A stretch of DNA of 64,000 nt from Candidatus Aalborgicola bjergmarkensis (GCA_016708725.1 JADJFE010000011.1:12329-76328); one strand, 5' to 3'; numbered from the stretch's first letter, positions 27,601 through 37,600 are shown. A program made the numbers and translations. The notes: generated from the sequence alone by a model not told the origin.

Positions 27601-28143
27601 AACACGGATCTGACCGAGGCCATGCACACGCTGGAAGATGCCATTGCCAAGATTGACGCCGAAACGCGCGCCATGCTCTCGGGTACTTTTGATACCGTCA
27701 ACCAGCACTTTGGCCGCATGTTCCCCGAACTCTTTGGCGGTGGCAATGCACGATTGGTGATGACGGGGGATGAAATCCTGGATGCAGGCGTGCAGGTCAT
27801 CGCCCAGCCGCCGGGCAAAAAGAACCAGACCATTCATCTGCTGTCGGGCGGAGAAAAGGCTTTAACGGCCATTGCCCTGGTGTTTGCCATTTTCCAGCTC
27901 AACCCGGCGCCGTTTTGTCTGCTGGACGAGGTGGATGCCCCACTGGACGATGCCAACACCGAACGGTATGCCAAACTGGTGACGAGCATGAGCCGGGAAA
28001 CGCAATTTCTCTTCATCAGCCACAACAAAATCGCCATGGAAATGGCCCAGCAGCTGATTGGCGTGACAATGCAGGAGCAAGGCGTATCGCGCATTGTGGC
28101 AGTGGATATGGAAGCGGCCCTTTCCCTGGCAGAACTGGCGTAA
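24625..28143 (+). CDS. smc: Chromosome segregation ATPase SMC
   Basis: SMC dimers organise and segregate the chromosome. The 1172-residue protein starts at a GTG (24625) giving the classic opening RLNSIKLSGFKSFAEPT. The Walker A GPNGCGKSN is near residues 31-39. There are two long coiled coils around a central hinge (about 520-660), then the ABC signature LSGGEKALTAIALVFAIF and Walker B FCLLDEVDAPLDDAN at the C-terminus. An upstream extension of the open frame is rejected because it runs through a repeated intergenic palindrome. It is followed by zipA and ligA. Confidence 0.97.
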   Translation: MRLNSIKLSGFKSFAEPTNFLLPGQLVGVVGPNGCGKSNIMDAVRWVLGESRASELRGESMQDVIFNGTTTRKPASRSSVELIFDNADQRAGGQWSRFGEIAVKRVLTRDGTSSYYINNQPVRRRDVQDVFLGTGLGPRAYAIIGQGTISRIIESRPEDLRMFLEEAAGVSKYKERRRETENRLADTRENLTRVEDILRELQTNLERLETQAAVAQQYNALQAEVTLKQQQQWFLKRAEAQAEQTRIQSEGLVAVNALERNMADLRHVEAELEAVRMAHYEAGDQLNQAQGLLYEASTDVGRLEAEIRFVVENRKQVEQRLSVLQEQLGQWATRRQDAQTEAESITESALLGDEQVELMQAQLDEQAQQLPELEERLYAAQLAAKAQRDSVMQVQQQIQVLAAEQRSIDEQSRQATTRSERLESDRRAVLAPDAAALEHANQQWAQAQEDAAVAEARLQDLQDALPERDEARRIQHNRLQDESTRQAELAARLQALKTLQDKVKTDGKLQPWLQRHGLEHLSGLWSRIHIEPGWENALESALRERLAALEISRLELARAFASDAPPAKLAFISPPTAQRAPASAAPWPRLFDLLRIHDPDQKTVLADWLHGCYTAHHLEEALAQRAQLQPGEVFYVPSGHAVSAHSVSFYAPDSEQAGLLARAQEIENLDKEWRAQILIADEARAAAARAEATYAETAQRLASAQREASQAQSQAHQLQVEALRLTQLAEQARARSAQIGADLHEVRAMLDDLQERRAEAEARFESLDEELAQSQELHAACEERVEDVQQELALAREQQRGLERQAQEAVFSRRSLQARSAELARTMDTANQQTQSVLAETRRAQEELERLTDASAQAGLQDALALKLEREKALGDIRSAYDDLTAQLRANDERRMQLERALEPLRQKITEWKLKEQAAQLGFAQYDEQLTAAKADLEVLEHSIRDGNVRLSGMQGEIERLQRDITALGAVNLAALDELGAARERKQFLDAQNTDLTEAMHTLEDAIAKIDAETRAMLSGTFDTVNQHFGRMFPELFGGGNARLVMTGDEILDAGVQVIAQPPGKKNQTIHLLSGGEKALTAIALVFAIFQLNPAPFCLLDEVDAPLDDANTERYAKLVTSMSRETQFLFISHNKIAMEMAQQLIGVTMQEQGVSRIVAVDMEAALSLAELA

Positions 28144-28179
28144 TTGGTGTAATTGACGTAATTGACGTAATTGGTGTAA
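28141..28179 (+). repeat. 9-bp tandem repeat at the smc/zipA junction
   Basis: TAATTGGTG, TAATTGACG, TAATTGACG, TAATTGGTG, then TAAT. The smc stop codon is the first TAA. Similar 9-bp repeats occur at 29236, 33351 and 34631. Confidence 0.8.
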
Positions 28180-28195
28180 TACACACGACGAAACT

Positions 28196-29221
28196 ATGAG
28201 TGACAATTTACAGATTGGTTTGGCAATTGCAGGCGGCGTCATCCTGGCCGCCGTAGTGGCGCATGGCGCCTGGAGTTCACGCCGCAATGCCCCACGGCAG
28301 GCATCCGCTGATGATGCATCCAGTGGTTTATCCGGACAAGAACCAACTCTGGGTGAATCCCAAATGGAAACCCAGCCGCCATCGGCGCGTCGGCCCGCCA
28401 TGGACCCCTTGATTGACGTGATCGCCACGATTGCACTCGATGCATCGAATACCGTACTGACGGGTGAAGCCGCGCTGGCTGCCATGCCCACCACCCGCCG
28501 TGTGGGCAGCAAATTGTTCACCATCGAAGGGTATAACCTCGACACCCTGGCGTGGGAAATCCCGACAGCGGGGCGGCGTTACGGTGCCTTTCAGTCTGGC
28601 GTGCAATTGGCCAACCGCTCGGGTGCCTTGAACGAGATCGAATATTCCGAGTTTGTGCAAAAAACCCAAGGATTTGCCGATGCGATCAATGCCACGCCGG
28701 AATTTCCTGAAATGCTCGAAGAAGTGGTGCGCGCGCGCGAACTGGACCAGTTTGCCAGCGCCCACGACGCCCAGCTGGGCTTTACCATCCGCGCACGCAG
28801 CGCATCCTGGAGCCCCGGTTTCGTGCAACAAAGCGCCATGCGACTGGGCTTCGTATCCGGCGGAATCGCAGGGCGCATGGTACTGCCCGCCAGCACGGAA
28901 GGCGGTGCGCCGGTGCTGGTGCTGAGTTTCGATCCCCAGGCCGCCCTGGCCGAAGACCCCGCGCAGTCCGCCATCCGCGAAATCGTGCTGCACCTCGATG
29001 TGGCCCAGGTGGACCAGGCCGAAAACCCGTTCGAGCGCATGCGCGCCATCGCCACCAGTCTGGCACAGACCATGGATGGCGTAGTCACCGACGACCATGG
29101 ACAACGCCTGACGGATGAGACCATGGACATCATCGGCAAGGAGCTGGCCGCACTCTACGACACGCTGGCCAGCCGCGACCTGGCAGCAGGCTCCATGCTG
29201 GCGCGCCGCTTGTTTTCATGA
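28196..29221 (+). CDS. zipA: Cell division protein ZipA (FtsZ-binding)
   Basis: The 341-residue protein has an N-terminal membrane helix (IGLAIAGGVILAAVVAHGAW), a linker, and a C-terminal domain of the ZipA FtsZ-binding type (SASWSPGFVQQSAMRLGF, VLVLSFDPQAAL). ZipA anchors the Z ring to the membrane. The identification rests mainly on the layout and the conserved smc-zipA-ligA order; sequence similarity to enteric ZipA is weak. The stop overlaps the ligA start (ATGA). Confidence 0.85.
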   Translation: MSDNLQIGLAIAGGVILAAVVAHGAWSSRRNAPRQASADDASSGLSGQEPTLGESQMETQPPSARRPAMDPLIDVIATIALDASNTVLTGEAALAAMPTTRRVGSKLFTIEGYNLDTLAWEIPTAGRRYGAFQSGVQLANRSGALNEIEYSEFVQKTQGFADAINATPEFPEMLEEVVRARELDQFASAHDAQLGFTIRARSASWSPGFVQQSAMRLGFVSGGIAGRMVLPASTEGGAPVLVLSFDPQAALAEDPAQSAIREIVLHLDVAQVDQAENPFERMRAIATSLAQTMDGVVTDDHGQRLTDETMDIIGKELAALYDTLASRDLAAGSMLARRLFS

Positions 29222-31326
29222 ATACATCGCCGGATCAGGAGCATCAGGAGCACCAGGAACGTTTACACGCCTTGCGCCAGTTGCTGCATACCTACGCCCA
29301 CCAGTACTACGTGCTCGATGCGCCCCAGGTTCCCGATGCCGAGTACGACCGCTTGTTCCAGGAACTGCAGGCGCTGGAAGCAGCCCATCCAGACTGGGTC
29401 ACGCCGGACTCGCCAACGCAGCGCGTGGGTGGCAAACCGCTGGAGCAGTTCGCGCCGGTGCGCCATGCACGGCCTATGCTCAGTATCCGCACCGAAACCG
29501 ACACCGAGCCCAGCGGCGCCCGCAGCTTTGATGCCCGCATACGCAAGGAACTGGGCCTGGGCGATGCCGACCCGGCAGTGGACTATGTAGCCGAGCCCAA
29601 GTTTGACGGCCTGGCCATGAGTTTGCGCTACGAAAACGGCGTGCTGGTCCAGGCCGCCACCCGAGGCGACGGCGAAACCGGCGAAGACGTCACGCAAAAT
29701 ATCCGCACCATCAAACAAATCCCCTTGCGCCTGCCCGCAGAAGCACCCGCCATCCTGGAAGTGCGCGGCGAGGTCTACATGCGTCGGGACGCTTTCGACG
29801 CCCTGAACGCGCGCCAGCGCCAGCGCATCGCCGACGGGGAAAAAGGGGAAAAAACCTTCGTCAACCCCCGCAACACCGCTGCCGGCGCAGTACGCCAGCT
29901 CGACCCCAACACCACCACCCAGCGCCCCCTGAGCTTTTTCGCCTATGGATTGGGCGAAGTCACACCACCCGAGCAAGGCGGGCCGGACTTTGCCACCCAT
30001 ACCAACTTGCTGCAAACCCTGAAATCATGGGGTTTTCCGGTCACAGACCTTGTGGAACAAGCGAGGGGCGCTTCTGAACTTATAGCGTACCACACACGCA
30101 TCGGTGCCTTGCGCGACCAGTTGCCGTTTGACATTGACGGCGTGGTTTACAAGGTCAACCGGCTGGATTTACAACAGAAGCTGGGCTTTGTCAGCCGGGA
30201 ACCCCGCTGGGCAGTCGCGCACAAGTACCCGGCGCAAGAGCAGCTCACCACCGTTCTGGCCATTGATGTCCAGGTCGGGCGTACCGGCAAACTAACCCCG
30301 GTGGCCAAACTCGCGCCGGTGTTTGTCGGCAACGTGACCGTGACCAATGCCACCTTGCACAACGAGGACGAGGCACGGCGCAAGGACGTGCGTGTGGGCG
30401 ACACCGTAGTGGTGCGCCGCGCGGGAGACGTGATTCCCGAAGTCGTCAGTGTCCTGCCCGCCGCCGACCCCGCAGCGCGCGGGCCGGTCTTTGCCATGCC
30501 ACAGCAATGCCCCGTGTGCGGCTCGGCCACGGTACGCGAAGAAGACGAGGCCGATTACCGCTGCACGGGTGGCCTGTACTGCAGCGCCCAGCGCAAACAG
30601 GCCATATTGCACTTTGCCCAGCGCCGCGCGGTCGAAGTCGAGGGTCTGGGCGACAAACTCGTTGACCAGCTGGTCGATGGTGGCCTGATTCAAACCCTGC
30701 CCGACCTCTACCGCGTGGATGTCGCAGCACTTGCCGCTTTGGACCGAATGGCCGAGAAGTCCGCACAGAACGTGCGGGATGCGCTAGAAAAATCGAAGCA
30801 AACCACCTTGGCGCGCTTCCTGTTCGGCCTGGGAATCCGCCACGTGGGCGAATCGACGGCCAAGGTTCTGGCGCGGCATTTCGGCCAGCTGGACGCCATC
30901 ATGCACGCCACACCCGAGCAACTGTGTGCCGTCGAGGACGTAGGCCCCATCGTGGCGCAGAGCATCCACACCTTTTTCCAACAGCCGCACAACCGGGAGG
31001 TCGTCGCACAACTGCGCGCCTGTGGCCTGTCCTGGGCCGAACACACGCCCAGCGTTGCGCCACCCAAACCCCTGGCCGGTAAAACCTTTGTACTGACCGG
31101 CACCCTGCCCACCCTGAGCCGCGACCAGGCCAAAGACATGCTGGAAGCCGCTGGCGCCAAGGTCTCGGGTTCGGTCAGCAAGAAAACCGACTACGTGGTC
31201 GCAGGCACCGAAGCGGGCAGCAAGCTGGACAAGGCCCACGCGCTAGGGGTGGCGGTTCTCGACGAGGCGGGACTACTGGAGATGCTGCAAGGTCTACCTG
31301 CGGATGGTCCGTTGCTACCAGAATAA
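29218..31326 (+). CDS. ligA: NAD-dependent DNA ligase LigA
   Basis: The 702-residue ligase seals nicks during replication and repair. It has the N-terminal Ia domain (HQYYVLDAPQVPDAEYDRLF), the adenylation lysine in EPKFDGLAMSL, an OB fold (VGRTGKLTPVAKLAPV), a four-cysteine zinc finger (CPVCG...YRCTGGLYCSAQ), helix-hairpin-helix repeats and a C-terminal BRCT domain (AGKTFVLTGTLPTLSRDQAK). The N-terminus carries a short EHQ repeat coded by a 9-bp repeat (29236-29262). It is translationally coupled to zipA. Confidence 0.98.
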   Translation: MNTSPDQEHQEHQERLHALRQLLHTYAHQYYVLDAPQVPDAEYDRLFQELQALEAAHPDWVTPDSPTQRVGGKPLEQFAPVRHARPMLSIRTETDTEPSGARSFDARIRKELGLGDADPAVDYVAEPKFDGLAMSLRYENGVLVQAATRGDGETGEDVTQNIRTIKQIPLRLPAEAPAILEVRGEVYMRRDAFDALNARQRQRIADGEKGEKTFVNPRNTAAGAVRQLDPNTTTQRPLSFFAYGLGEVTPPEQGGPDFATHTNLLQTLKSWGFPVTDLVEQARGASELIAYHTRIGALRDQLPFDIDGVVYKVNRLDLQQKLGFVSREPRWAVAHKYPAQEQLTTVLAIDVQVGRTGKLTPVAKLAPVFVGNVTVTNATLHNEDEARRKDVRVGDTVVVRRAGDVIPEVVSVLPAADPAARGPVFAMPQQCPVCGSATVREEDEADYRCTGGLYCSAQRKQAILHFAQRRAVEVEGLGDKLVDQLVDGGLIQTLPDLYRVDVAALAALDRMAEKSAQNVRDALEKSKQTTLARFLFGLGIRHVGESTAKVLARHFGQLDAIMHATPEQLCAVEDVGPIVAQSIHTFFQQPHNREVVAQLRACGLSWAEHTPSVAPPKPLAGKTFVLTGTLPTLSRDQAKDMLEAAGAKVSGSVSKKTDYVVAGTEAGSKLDKAHALGVAVLDEAGLLEMLQGLPADGPLLPE

Positions 31327-31375
31327 AAGCGGCACCCGCGCGTCCTGCCTGCGCAAATGGCTGATTTGACCCATG

Positions 31376-31996
31376 TTACGTATAACGTTCTGCACGCTGG
31401 CTGTTCTGATCCACGGCAAAACGTCCGGCGTAGCGAAACACTTGCCCAAACCAGGGGTGGATGAGGCGAAAGTCCATGGCGAAGTGCCACTCGTCGATGG
31501 CGTATTCGTCAATCACGGTGTGGCCCAGCAGCCAGCGTTCGCTCAGGCGCCAGCGCCAGTGCCCCAGACGCAGCACCAGACACACGCCTTCGTAGTGCAG
31601 GGTTGTGCCACGCACGTGCGGGGCGATCTGCAGGCCGAGCCAGGGGTTGATGTATTCCACCAAGCGGGCATCTGGTTCCAGCACCCACACGCTGTCAAAG
31701 CGTAGCACCTGGCCGTCGGCGTAGGTCAGGGTGCGCTTCCAGGTCTGGCGCGTGCCTTGTGTGTCTTGCGTGTGCCGTTCCACCACGGTATGCACCTGGG
31801 GAGCGCTGCGGTGTACCAGCGCGCCCAGCCACTGCAAAGCCCATAGCAGGGGGCGCATCCACGTCGGAAATTCCACGTCCAGGGTGCCGACTTCGCGCAC
31901 GCTGTCGCCCCGGTAGTGGGCCTGGAGTGTGGGGGAGAGTTGCCCCCAGGCGGCGCCCAGGCATAGTGCCAGCGGGCTGTGGTTGTTCATGCTCAT
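31376..31996 (-). CDS. DUF4166 domain protein
   Basis: The 206-residue protein matches DUF4166 (LGAAWGQLSPTLQAHYRGD near the start; VVERHTQDTQGTRQTWKRTL; YEGVCLVLRLGHWRWRL; IDEWHFAMDFRLIHPWFGQ). The function is unknown. ATG 31996 is chosen because GGAG is eight bases upstream and the start overlaps the DUF2269 stop by four bases. The family is often found downstream of epimerase and DUF2269 genes, as here. Confidence 0.8.
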   Translation of the reverse strand: MSMNNHSPLALCLGAAWGQLSPTLQAHYRGDSVREVGTLDVEFPTWMRPLLWALQWLGALVHRSAPQVHTVVERHTQDTQGTRQTWKRTLTYADGQVLRFDSVWVLEPDARLVEYINPWLGLQIAPHVRGTTLHYEGVCLVLRLGHWRWRLSERWLLGHTVIDEYAIDEWHFAMDFRLIHPWFGQVFRYAGRFAVDQNSQRAERYT

Positions 31997-32472
31997 GTGT
32001 TTACTCCGGGCAGGTGCTTGAAAACCATCAGCGCCACCACCAGCACCATGGCGGTAAACGCGGGCACGCCCAGCCAGAACCAGCAACGCGCCATACGCCA
32101 GTACGCAGTGGGTAGCGGTGTACCCGCGCGCAGCGCTGCTTCGGCTACATGCTGCATGCGGATTTGCAGGAACACCACCGGCAGCCAGCAGGCACCGGCC
32201 AGGGCGTACAGCGCCAGGCTGGCTGCAATCCAGCCGCTGCTCCAGGGCCAGCCCGCCAGGTGCGCCAGCCACAACCCGCTGATGGGCTGAAAGATGACGG
32301 TGGGGGTCGTGAACAGCCAGTCGGCCAGCACGACGTGGCGGTTGGTTGCGGCGATGTGGGGCAGCTGGCCGCTGCGGTCGGCCATCCATTTGTAATAGGC
32401 ACTGCCAAGGCCAGTGCCAAACAGCAGCACCATGCTCAGGATGTGCAGGGTTTTGAGGGTCAGGTAGTCCAT
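31993..32472 (-). CDS. DUF2269 integral membrane protein
   Basis: The 159-residue product has four predicted membrane helices, starting with LKTLHILSMVLLFGTGLGSAYY, then TTPTVIFQPISGLWLA and WIAASLALYALAGACWLPVVFLQI. This matches DUF2269. The role is unknown. It overlaps the epimerase gene by 13 bases and the DUF4166 gene by four, so the three form one operon. Confidence 0.85.
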   Translation of the reverse strand: MDYLTLKTLHILSMVLLFGTGLGSAYYKWMADRSGQLPHIAATNRHVVLADWLFTTPTVIFQPISGLWLAHLAGWPWSSGWIAASLALYALAGACWLPVVFLQIRMQHVAEAALRAGTPLPTAYWRMARCWFWLGVPAFTAMVLVVALMVFKHLPGVNT

Positions 32473-33326
32473 GGTGTGGTCCCCCCGGTCAAATGGGCCG
32501 ATTCAGGGGCCGTGGGAACTTGCCCCCACAGGCGCAGCCACGCGCTGGCGTCGGCGCGGTGGCCCTGGCGCAGCATCGCTAAATTGTCGGCATGCGCCAG
32601 CGGCCACCATGGACCCAGTACAGCGGCCCCTGCATGCGCCAGTGCCCAGGGAATGTGCAGCAGCGGTGTATGCGGCAGACCCTGCAGGTGGCGCAGTGTG
32701 TGCAGCCAATCGGCAAATGCGATGGGTTGCGGGCGCACCAGGTCCAGGGTCTGGCCGCTGGAGTCGTCGCTTTGCGCCAGGCAGGTCCGCACGGTGGCGG
32801 CGACGTCGCCCACGTACACCGGCTGCACCGTCTGCTGACCATCGCCCAGAACCGGGATGCGGGCCAAGCGCGCCAGACGCAGGAACAGCGCCTGGCTGCC
32901 GCCACCAGGGCCAAACACCAGCCCCGGACGCAGCACCCAGCCCTGCAGGTGGCGGCTGCGCAGGTCGTCGTCCGCCGCGCGTTTGCTCAGATGGTAGGCG
33001 CTGAAGGCGCTGGCATCCGTTCCCTGGGCCGAAATCTGCACCACCCGGCGCACGCCCTGGGCCTCGCAGGCGGCAAACAAGGCTTGTGGCGCGCGGGTGT
33101 GCAGCACGTCAAACCGCTGTGTGCGGGTCTGGCCGATGATGCCCACGGCGTTGACCACGGCATCCACGCCATACAACAATGGCACCCAGTCTTGCGGCGT
33201 TTGCAGCCGGGCAAAGTCGTGTCCCAAACTGCGCGCCACTGGTCGCACGGTGTAGCCTGCCTGGCGCAGCGCAGTGTGGATGTGGCGCCCCAGAAAGCCG
33301 GTGGCGCCGGTCAGCAGGATATGCAT
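32460..33326 (-). CDS. Atypical SDR, NAD-dependent epimerase/dehydratase
   Basis: This 288-residue Rossmann protein opens with the GATGFLG nucleotide motif (residues 7-13) and contains VDAVVNAVGIIG and AYHLSKRAADDDLR with the YxxxK pair. WVLRPGLVFGPGGG and VYVGDVAATVRTCL are typical of NDUFA9-like atypical SDRs. The substrate is unknown. It is the first gene of the epimerase-DUF2269-DUF4166 operon. Confidence 0.87.
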   Translation of the reverse strand: MHILLTGATGFLGRHIHTALRQAGYTVRPVARSLGHDFARLQTPQDWVPLLYGVDAVVNAVGIIGQTRTQRFDVLHTRAPQALFAACEAQGVRRVVQISAQGTDASAFSAYHLSKRAADDDLRSRHLQGWVLRPGLVFGPGGGSQALFLRLARLARIPVLGDGQQTVQPVYVGDVAATVRTCLAQSDDSSGQTLDLVRPQPIAFADWLHTLRHLQGLPHTPLLHIPWALAHAGAAVLGPWWPLAHADNLAMLRQGHRADASAWLRLWGQVPTAPESAHLTGGTTPWTT

Positions 33327-33350
33327 GGAAAACTCCTTGGTAGGTTTGTC

Positions 33351-33386
33351 GTGCCGGTCGTGCCGGTCATGCCGGTCGCGTCGGTA
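33351..33386. repeat. 9-bp tandem repeat upstream of the epimerase gene
   Basis: GTGCCGGTC, GTGCCGGTC, ATGCCGGTC, GCGTCGGTA. It lies 25 bases before the epimerase start, in the gap after the AraC-type gene. Confidence 0.75.
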
Positions 33387-33495
33387 AAGACCTCAGTGTG
33401 GGCATTTGGCGGCACAAAAACCTCCGGTTTTCCCAAAAAGGAAGCGTTTTTCGCTCCCGATTGATCAATCAGGAGCAAAAAACAGCAGATGCAGC

Positions 33496-34533
33496 TTACT
33501 TTGCCTTGTCCGTGCTGCTGGCGAGCTTGCGGTACTGGCCTGGGGTCATGCCTTCGATTTCGCGGAAGGCGTCGTAAAAATTGGATTGCGAAGTGAATCC
33601 CACGCTCAACCCGACGCTGAGCACCGATGCGCTGCGCTCGGCTAGGAGCATGTGCCTGGCGGCTTGCACGCGCTGCTCGCGCAGGTAGCGCGAAAAACCC
33701 TTGCCCAGCCGGGTGTTGATCAGCTCGGACAGTTGGTGTGCACCCAGGCCCAGTTCCTGCGCCAGCGTGGGCAAATTCAGCGCCGGGTCGCGGTAGCGCT
33801 GTTCTCGCTGCATGAGCACATCCAGTTGCGCCAGCACGGCGTCCACGTCCACCGCTCCCAGGGTGGTGCTGGCATAGGAGAGTGCCGATAGTGCCTGCGC
33901 TGTTTCGCGTACCTCCTGCGCCAGTTGCGGGCGCAGTCCCAGCAACACTTGTACCAGCAGCAGTGCCAGGCCAATGGCGCTGGCGTACCAGGCAAAAAAG
34001 TCCTGCCCCGGCAGCCAAGCCTGCAGCAGACCCAGGGCACACACCACGGCCCCCGTCAAGGTGGCCAGGGCCAGGAGGGCCAGTTCAGCCCCCCACTGCG
34101 CGCGTGTGGAGCGCAAGCGCCACAGTGCACGCAGCAACCAGACCAGATACAAGGAACCCAGACCGAAGGCCAGTGGCAGTGTCCAGTCCAGCGGCGCTGT
34201 GAAGGCGGCGGCGGCGGGCGCCAGGTGCGCGGCCACGACCTTGGCGCCGGGGGCTTCGATCTGCGGCTCGAACACCTGGCGTGCCAGCAGGTAGAAAAGG
34301 GGTGCCACCAGCAAGAGCAGCGCGCCGTAGCCTGGCGTATCCATCCAGCGCCAGCTGGCCCACAGCCAGGCCGCGTGGGCGGTTTGCAGGAGTGCCAATG
34401 CTGCGAGCAAGGCCCAGCCGACCCAGCGCACGCTGCGCTGTTCCGGGTACTGGTGTACGTTGAAATGCGTCAACGCCAGCACCAGCAGGGCGCCAAAAGA
34501 GTAACCGGTGAAAAGTTGGGCGATGGGGTGCAT
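33496..34533 (-). CDS. Membrane-anchored AraC-family regulator
   Basis: The 345-residue protein has six or seven hydrophobic segments in the first 200 residues, followed by a C-terminal AraC/XylS helix-turn-helix domain (NLPTLAQELGLGAHQLSELI, VGFTSQSNFYDAFREIEGMTPGQYR). Such proteins sense a signal in the membrane and bind DNA directly. It lies upstream of the epimerase operon on the same strand and may control it (inference). The gap to the epimerase gene is 169 bp. Confidence 0.85.
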   Translation of the reverse strand: MHPIAQLFTGYSFGALLVLALTHFNVHQYPEQRSVRWVGWALLAALALLQTAHAAWLWASWRWMDTPGYGALLLLVAPLFYLLARQVFEPQIEAPGAKVVAAHLAPAAAAFTAPLDWTLPLAFGLGSLYLVWLLRALWRLRSTRAQWGAELALLALATLTGAVVCALGLLQAWLPGQDFFAWYASAIGLALLLVQVLLGLRPQLAQEVRETAQALSALSYASTTLGAVDVDAVLAQLDVLMQREQRYRDPALNLPTLAQELGLGAHQLSELINTRLGKGFSRYLREQRVQAARHMLLAERSASVLSVGLSVGFTSQSNFYDAFREIEGMTPGQYRKLASSTDKAK

Positions 34534-34630
34534 AGCGTTGTTTTAAGATTGCTGTAAAACCCTTTGCGGCGTAGGTTCCAGAGATTTCCTTGATACTGGC
34601 GATGCCAGAGTGCAGCCTGGGGAGATTGGG

Positions 34631-34666
34631 GCTTGGAAGGTTTGGGAGGTTTGGGAGGTTTGGGAG
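34631..34666 (+). repeat. 9-bp tandem repeat at the start of the GGDEF-EAL gene
   Basis: GCTTGGAAG, then three copies of GTTTGGGAG. It would code for LGG repeats if translation starts at TTG 34633, or belong to the leader if it starts later. Confidence 0.75.
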
Positions 34667-37600
34667 TATTGCCGGTGATTTTGAACAAAATTTCTAGTAT
34701 CCGCTCGAAATTGGTCAGCATTTTCGTATTGATCAAGGTGGTGCCATTGCTGGTTTTGGCAGCGTTGGCCTGGCAAGGTGCCGAGCTCCTTGGCGCCAAG
34801 GTTGTTGAACGCTCAACCGGCATGGCCGACACGATGCTGGGCACCATCAGAATGGTGGGTGATACCGTCATCAATGATGCCACACGGGCGCTGGATGACC
34901 GCTCGCGTGAGTCGATTGAGCGCTTGACGACCGACACCGCGCGCACCATTGCCGCTTTTTTGCGTGACCGTGACCAGGACATCATGCAGGCGGCCCAGGT
35001 TCCGCCGGGCCAAGCGCAGTACCGTGCTTTTTTGCTGGGCCGTGACCGTGACATGTTTGTCCATGGACCATGGCGGCTTTCCGCTGATGGCAAGCAGTGG
35101 GAGCCGGCAACGGCAGAAGGTCCGGCGCCGGTCGTGGCGAATGCCCGCGCGGAGCTGGCGGACAATGCCAAGGACTACCATGCGCGGCCACCGGAGTATT
35201 TTGGCCGCCGGGAGCTGCGGCCGCTGTTCATCGAGATGAGTTTTATTGGTCTTGATGGCCGGGAGCGGGTCAAGGTGCGCACCGGGGATGGAAACGGGAA
35301 CGGTGCCGGGCTGGCGGACATCCGGGATAGGCTCCAGACCTTTGCCAAGGCGGAAAACTATTGGAGTGAACTGCAAGCGCTCAAGCCGGGTGACATTTTC
35401 GTGTCGGAGGTCATCGGCAGCTACGTCGGCAGCCAGGTCGTTGGACCCTACACGCCGCAGGCGGCGGCAAAGGCGGGTATTGCCTTTGCGCCCGAGCAAT
35501 CCGCCTACGCTGGCACCGAAAATCCGGTGGGCAGGCGGTTTCGCGGGATTGTTCGCTGGGCCACCCCGGTCGTTGCCAATGGCAAGGTGACGGGCTACGT
35601 CACTCTGGCGCTGGACCACGACCATCTGCGCCAGTTTACCGACCGGCTGATGCCGACCGAAGCCCGCTACACACCGATCATTGATGCCATCCAGGGTAAC
35701 TATGCGTTTTTATGGGATCACAAGAGCCGGGCCATTTCCCATCCGCGCGACTATTTCATCGTCGGCTACAACGCAGACACCGGCCTGCCCGAAACACCGT
35801 GGATGGACCAGTCGCTGTACGAAGCGTGGAAGGCATCAGGCCAATCCTCGTCTGAATTCCTGGCGCAAACGCCCCCCTTTCTGGAGCCCTCCCTCAAGAA
35901 GAAACCGGCGCAGGCGCTGGTCAAGGCGGGGACCATCGCCCTGGATTGCCGCTACCTCAATTTTGGACCCCAGTGCCAGGGTTTTGACCAGCTGACCCGC
36001 GACGGCGGCTCCGGCTCGTTCGTCATCTTTTTCTCCGGTTTGTGGAAGCTGACCACCGCTGCGGCGATTCCTTACCACACGGGCCAGTATGCGAACGACC
36101 CACGGGGCTTTGGCTTCGTCACGATTGGCGCCAATGTTGCAGACTTTCACCAGGCTGCAACGGCCTCCGGCCAACGCATCGCGGGCGTCATCGCGCAACA
36201 GGACAAGGAATTCGCCTTGCAGCGTGTGGCGCTGGTCGAGGCGATCCAGGACAACCTGTCCCATACGGCTGGCGGTCTGATCGTCTCGACCAGTGTGCTG
36301 GTTGTTTTGGTCATCCTGATTGCCATCTGGATGGCCGACGTGCTGACCCGGCGCATCACTTCCATCGTCGAAGGCATCCGGCGCTTCCAGGACGGCGACC
36401 ATAGCTCCCGGCTGGTGGTCAAATCGCGCGATGAAATGGGTCTGCTGGCAGCTTCGTTCAATGGCATGGCCGACGCCGTGCAGGATGCCTTTGCGCGCAT
36501 GTCCACGGAACTGGAAATGCGCCGCCAGGCCGAACAGCAGCTCCTGATCGCCGCTGCCGCCTTCGACTCCCAGGAAGCCATCTGTGTCACCGATGCCAAC
36601 AGTCTGATTCTGCGGGTCAACCAGGCTTTTGTCGAACTCTCCGGCTACAGTGCCGGGGAACTGGTGGGCCAGAATCCGCGCATTCTCCAGTCGGGCCGAC
36701 ACGATGCGGCCTTTTATGCGGCGATGTGGCAAAGAATTGCCGAATCCGGGTTCTGGGAGGGCGAAATCTGGGATAAGCGCAAAAACGGTGAGGTGTACCC
36801 CAAGTGGCTGACCATCACGGCCATCAAATCCGCAGACGGTACGGTGAGTAATTACGTGGCCACCCAGACCGACATCACCGCCCGCAAGGTTGCCGAAGAT
36901 GAGATCAAATACCTTGCCTTCTACGACTCCCTCACCGGATTGCCCAACCGACGGCTGCTGATGGACCGCCTGCGCAAGGCCCTGGCGACCAGTACCCGCA
37001 GCGGCAAGCACGGCGCCTTGCTGTTTGTTGATATGGACAATTTCAAGGTGCTCAACGACACCCTGGGCCACCATATGGGGGACCTGCTGCTGAAACAAGT
37101 CGCCCAACGGCTGGTTTCCTGTGTCCGGGAAATCGACACCGTGGCCCGCTTAGGGGGGGACGAATTCGTGGTCATGCTGGAAGACCTGAGCCCGTCGGCC
37201 AACGATGCCGCCTCCCAGACCGAAATCGTTGGCAACAAGGTTCTGGCCACGCTGGAGCCGATCTACCGCATCGAGACGCACGATTACCGCATCACGCCCA
37301 GCATGGGTGCGACGCTGTTTGTCGGCCACCAGCAGACCCTGGATGAGCTGCTGAAAAAGGCCGACATTGCGATGTACCAGGCCAAGGCGGCCGGGCGCAA
37401 CACCATCCGTTTCTACGATCCCGAGATGCAGGCGGCGGTCACCAGGCGTGCCACCCTGGAGGCGGATTTGCGCGGAGCCGTCGCTGATGGACAGTTGCTG
37501 CTGCACTACCAGGTCCAGGTTGATGATGCCGGTCGGCTGACCGGAGCGGAAGTTTTGGTGCGCTGGCAGCATCCGCAACGCGGTCTGGTGTCCCCGGCGG

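Noticed and set aside
35836..37107. 423-codon minus-strand ORF
   Set aside because: Antisense to the GGDEF-EAL gene; no domain.
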